DNA from: Betaproteobacteria bacterium | GTDB taxonomy: Bacteria; Pseudomonadota; Gammaproteobacteria; Burkholderiales; SG8-41 | NCBI GenBank assembly: GCA_016202565.1 | Contig: JACQOK010000045.1 | Span: 1 to 40,152, forward strand | Reading direction: 5' to 3' | Length of the DNA: 40,152 bases | Part shown: piece after piece, positions 38,768 to 40,152 of the stretch | How the letters are laid out: every line of letters begins with the position of its first letter | Numbering within the stretch: the first letter of the stretch is position 1 | Notes under the pieces: model-generated | Database searches by the model: none | Told to the model about the DNA's origin: nothing | Seen by the model: the letters and a program-made list of their open reading frames with translations, nothing else | Translations under genes and position numbers: made by a program

Positions 38768-40152
38768 TGCGTTCTCCTTCGGTGACGAGTGATGGGTGAT
38801 GAGTGACGGGTGATGCAGCGCGCTTGCGCGCGATCAATTCCTCGTCGCAGCGCGGGCAGAATCGGTGCTCGCCGGAGAGATAGCCGTGTCTCGGGCAAAT
38901 CGAGAAGGTCGGCGTCACGGTCACATAGGGCAGCGAAAAGCGCTCCAGCGCGCGCCGCACCAGGCGCTTGCAGGCTTCCACCGAACTCAAGCGCTCGCTC
39001 ATGTAGAGGTGGAGTACCGTGCCGCCGGTGTACTTGCGCTGCAACTCTTCCTGCCGCTCCAGTGCCTCGAACGGGTCGTCGGTGAAACCGACCGGCAACT
39101 GCGAGGAGTTGGTGTAGTAGGGCATGTCCGGCGTGCCGGCCTGGAGAATGTCCGGATAGCGCTTGCGATCCTCCTTCGCGAAGCGGTAGGTCGTGCCTTC
39201 GGCCGGCGTCGCCTCCAGGTTGTACATGTGGCCGGATTCCTCCTGAAATTCGCGGATGCGCTGGCGCACGTGGTCGAGCAGCCGGCAGGCGAAACGGTGA
39301 CCCTCGTGGCTTGTGATGTCGTGCGCGTCCCCGCTGAAATTGCGGATCATCTCGTTCAGGCCATTGACCCCGATCGTCGAGAAGTGGTTGCGCAGGGTGC
39401 CGAGATAGCGTTTGGTGTAGGGGAAAAGCCCGTTGTCCATGTGACGCTGGATCACCTTGCGCTTGATTTCGAGGCTGTTGCGGGCGATTTCCAGCAGCGC
39501 ATCGACGCGCTTGAGCAGCGCAGCTTCGTCGCCCCGATGCAGATAACCGAGCCGCGCGCAGTTGAGCGTCACCACACCCAGGGAGCCGGTCTGCTCCGCC
39601 GAGCCGAACAGTCCGTTGCCGCGTTTGAGCAGCTCGCGCAGATCGAGCTGCAGCCGGCAGCACATCGAACGGACCATGTTCGGCTTCAGGTCGGAGTTGA
39701 TGAAGTTCTGGAAGTAGGGCAGGCCGTATTTCGCCGTCATCTCGAACAGCAGCGTGCTGTTGGGATGGTCCCAGGCGAAGTCGGGCGTCATGTTGTAAGT
39801 GGGAATCGGGAACGTGAACACGCGGCCTTTGGCGTCGCCCGCCATCATCACTTCGATGTAGGCGCGATTCACCATGTCCATTTCCGCTTGCAGCTCACCG
39901 TAGGCAAACGGCATTTCTTCGCCGCCGATGACCGGAATCTGGTCGCGCAGATCCTCCGGGCAGGTCCAGTCGAAGGTGAGGTTGGTGAAGGGCGTCTGCG
40001 TGCCCCAGCGCGAGGGCACGTTGAGGTTGTAAACGAGTTCCTGGATGGACTGCTTCACTTCACGATACGACAGGCTGTCCTGGCGGATGAACGGCGCCAT
40101 GTACGTGTCGAACGAGGAAAAGGCCTGGGCGCCGGCCCACTCGTTCTGGAGC
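38760..40152 (-). CDS. nrdD: Class III ribonucleoside-triphosphate reductase large part, 5' end beyond the window
   Basis: The reading frame runs past the window edge (..NEWAGAQAFSSFDTY then MAPF..), so about 460 residues are seen. GVVTLNCARLGYLHRGDEAA and GVNGLNEMIRNFSGDAHDIT match the NrdD barrel. ICPRHGYLSGEHRFCPRC near the end is the Zn-binding site. The chain then stops with a short tail encoded by a TGATGGGTGATGAGTG-type direct repeat (38783-38813 region). The glycyl radical motif is absent here and is supplied by the 63-residue gene that follows. The enzyme makes deoxynucleotides without oxygen. Confidence 0.88.
   Translation of the reverse strand, partial: LQNEWAGAQAFSSFDTYMAPFIRQDSLSYREVKQSIQELVYNLNVPSRWGTQTPFTNLTFDWTCPEDLRDQIPVIGGEEMPFAYGELQAEMDMVNRAYIEVMMAGDAKGRVFTFPIPTYNMTPDFAWDHPNSTLLFEMTAKYGLPYFQNFINSDLKPNMVRSMCCRLQLDLRELLKRGNGLFGSAEQTGSLGVVTLNCARLGYLHRGDEAALLKRVDALLEIARNSLEIKRKVIQRHMDNGLFPYTKRYLGTLRNHFSTIGVNGLNEMIRNFSGDAHDITSHEGHRFACRLLDHVRQRIREFQEESGHMYNLEATPAEGTTYRFAKEDRKRYPDILQAGTPDMPYYTNSSQLPVGFTDDPFEALERQEELQRKYTGGTVLHLYMSERLSSVEACKRLVRRALERFSLPYVTVTPTFSICPRHGYLSGEHRFCPRCDEELIARKRAASPVTHHPSLVTEGERNE

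Noticed and set aside
38783-38813. TGATGGGTGATGAGTG-type direct repeat as a regulatory element
   Set aside because: It lies inside the nrdD coding end and translates as a plausible low-complexity tail (SPVTHHPSLVTEG), so no separate function is claimed.
1-40152. tRNA, rRNA genes or insertion sequences
   Set aside because: I saw no tRNA-like cloverleaf, rRNA sequence or transposase reading frame on either strand.

Overview
The window is high-GC proteobacterial DNA, most likely betaproteobacterial, from a facultative anaerobe with a large periplasmic electron-transfer system. I infer this from four things: oxygen-independent ubiquinone genes ubiT/ubiU/ubiV, a system II (CcsB/CcsA) cytochrome c maturation pair, a class III ribonucleotide reductase, and nine c-type cytochrome genes carrying 32 CXXCH motifs in total. 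The taxon cannot be fixed from this sequence alone.

Layout. (1) 1-3300: a worn accessory patch with PIN/Phd and RHH/VapC toxin-antitoxin pairs, a CcbP-like gene plus an internally deleted second copy, a frameshifted DUF6883 gene with its DUF4926 partner, a chimeric Phd-like antitoxin, and an antitoxin followed by a 22-residue toxin stub. (2) 3398-4268: a CRISPR relic, namely an intact Cas4 domain from a Cas4-Cas1 fusion that is cut a few residues into Cas1 and reads into a two-repeat array. (3) 4623-5106: two small genes of unknown function. (4) 5134-10906, minus strand: a nitronate-monooxygenase-like flavoprotein, a B12-binding radical SAM protein, and ubiT, ubiV, ubiU. Perfect FNR/Anr boxes lie upstream of the flavoprotein gene and of ubiU.

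(5) 11178-28334, plus strand: a cytochrome island. It opens with a c5-type monoheme cytochrome and an NHL-repeat lipoprotein behind a near-perfect sigma-54 promoter. A tetraheme cytochrome follows behind a second sigma-54 promoter and ends at a strong terminator. Next come a PpiC foldase, a large outer-membrane beta-barrel, a symmetric block of four c7-type triheme proteins around two paralogous helical periplasmic proteins of unknown family, a second NHL lipoprotein and an 11-heme cytochrome. The run ends with CcsB, CcsA, a TPR protein and a TlpA-like thioredoxin lipoprotein, which would supply cytochrome c assembly. The set looks like a porin-cytochrome conduit for moving electrons across the outer membrane, together with its own maturation genes.

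(6) 28385-37628: the control and sensing block. A triplicated 52-53 bp unit, each with an FNR-like box and a -10-like element, precedes a histidine kinase and an NtrC-type sigma-54 activator that would suit the two cytochrome promoters. Then come a Sel1 protein, a monoheme cytochrome, a seven-bladed propeller, a PilJ-N sensor without an output domain and a Sel1-cytochrome fusion. A second histidine kinase on the minus strand has a degenerate ATP-binding domain and its own sigma-54-like promoter. (7) 37729-40152, minus strand: nrdG and a class III ribonucleotide reductase whose glycyl-radical tail is a separate 63-residue polypeptide. The simplest reading is that low oxygen acts through FNR to produce the kinase/regulator pair, which then switches on the cytochrome island through sigma-54.
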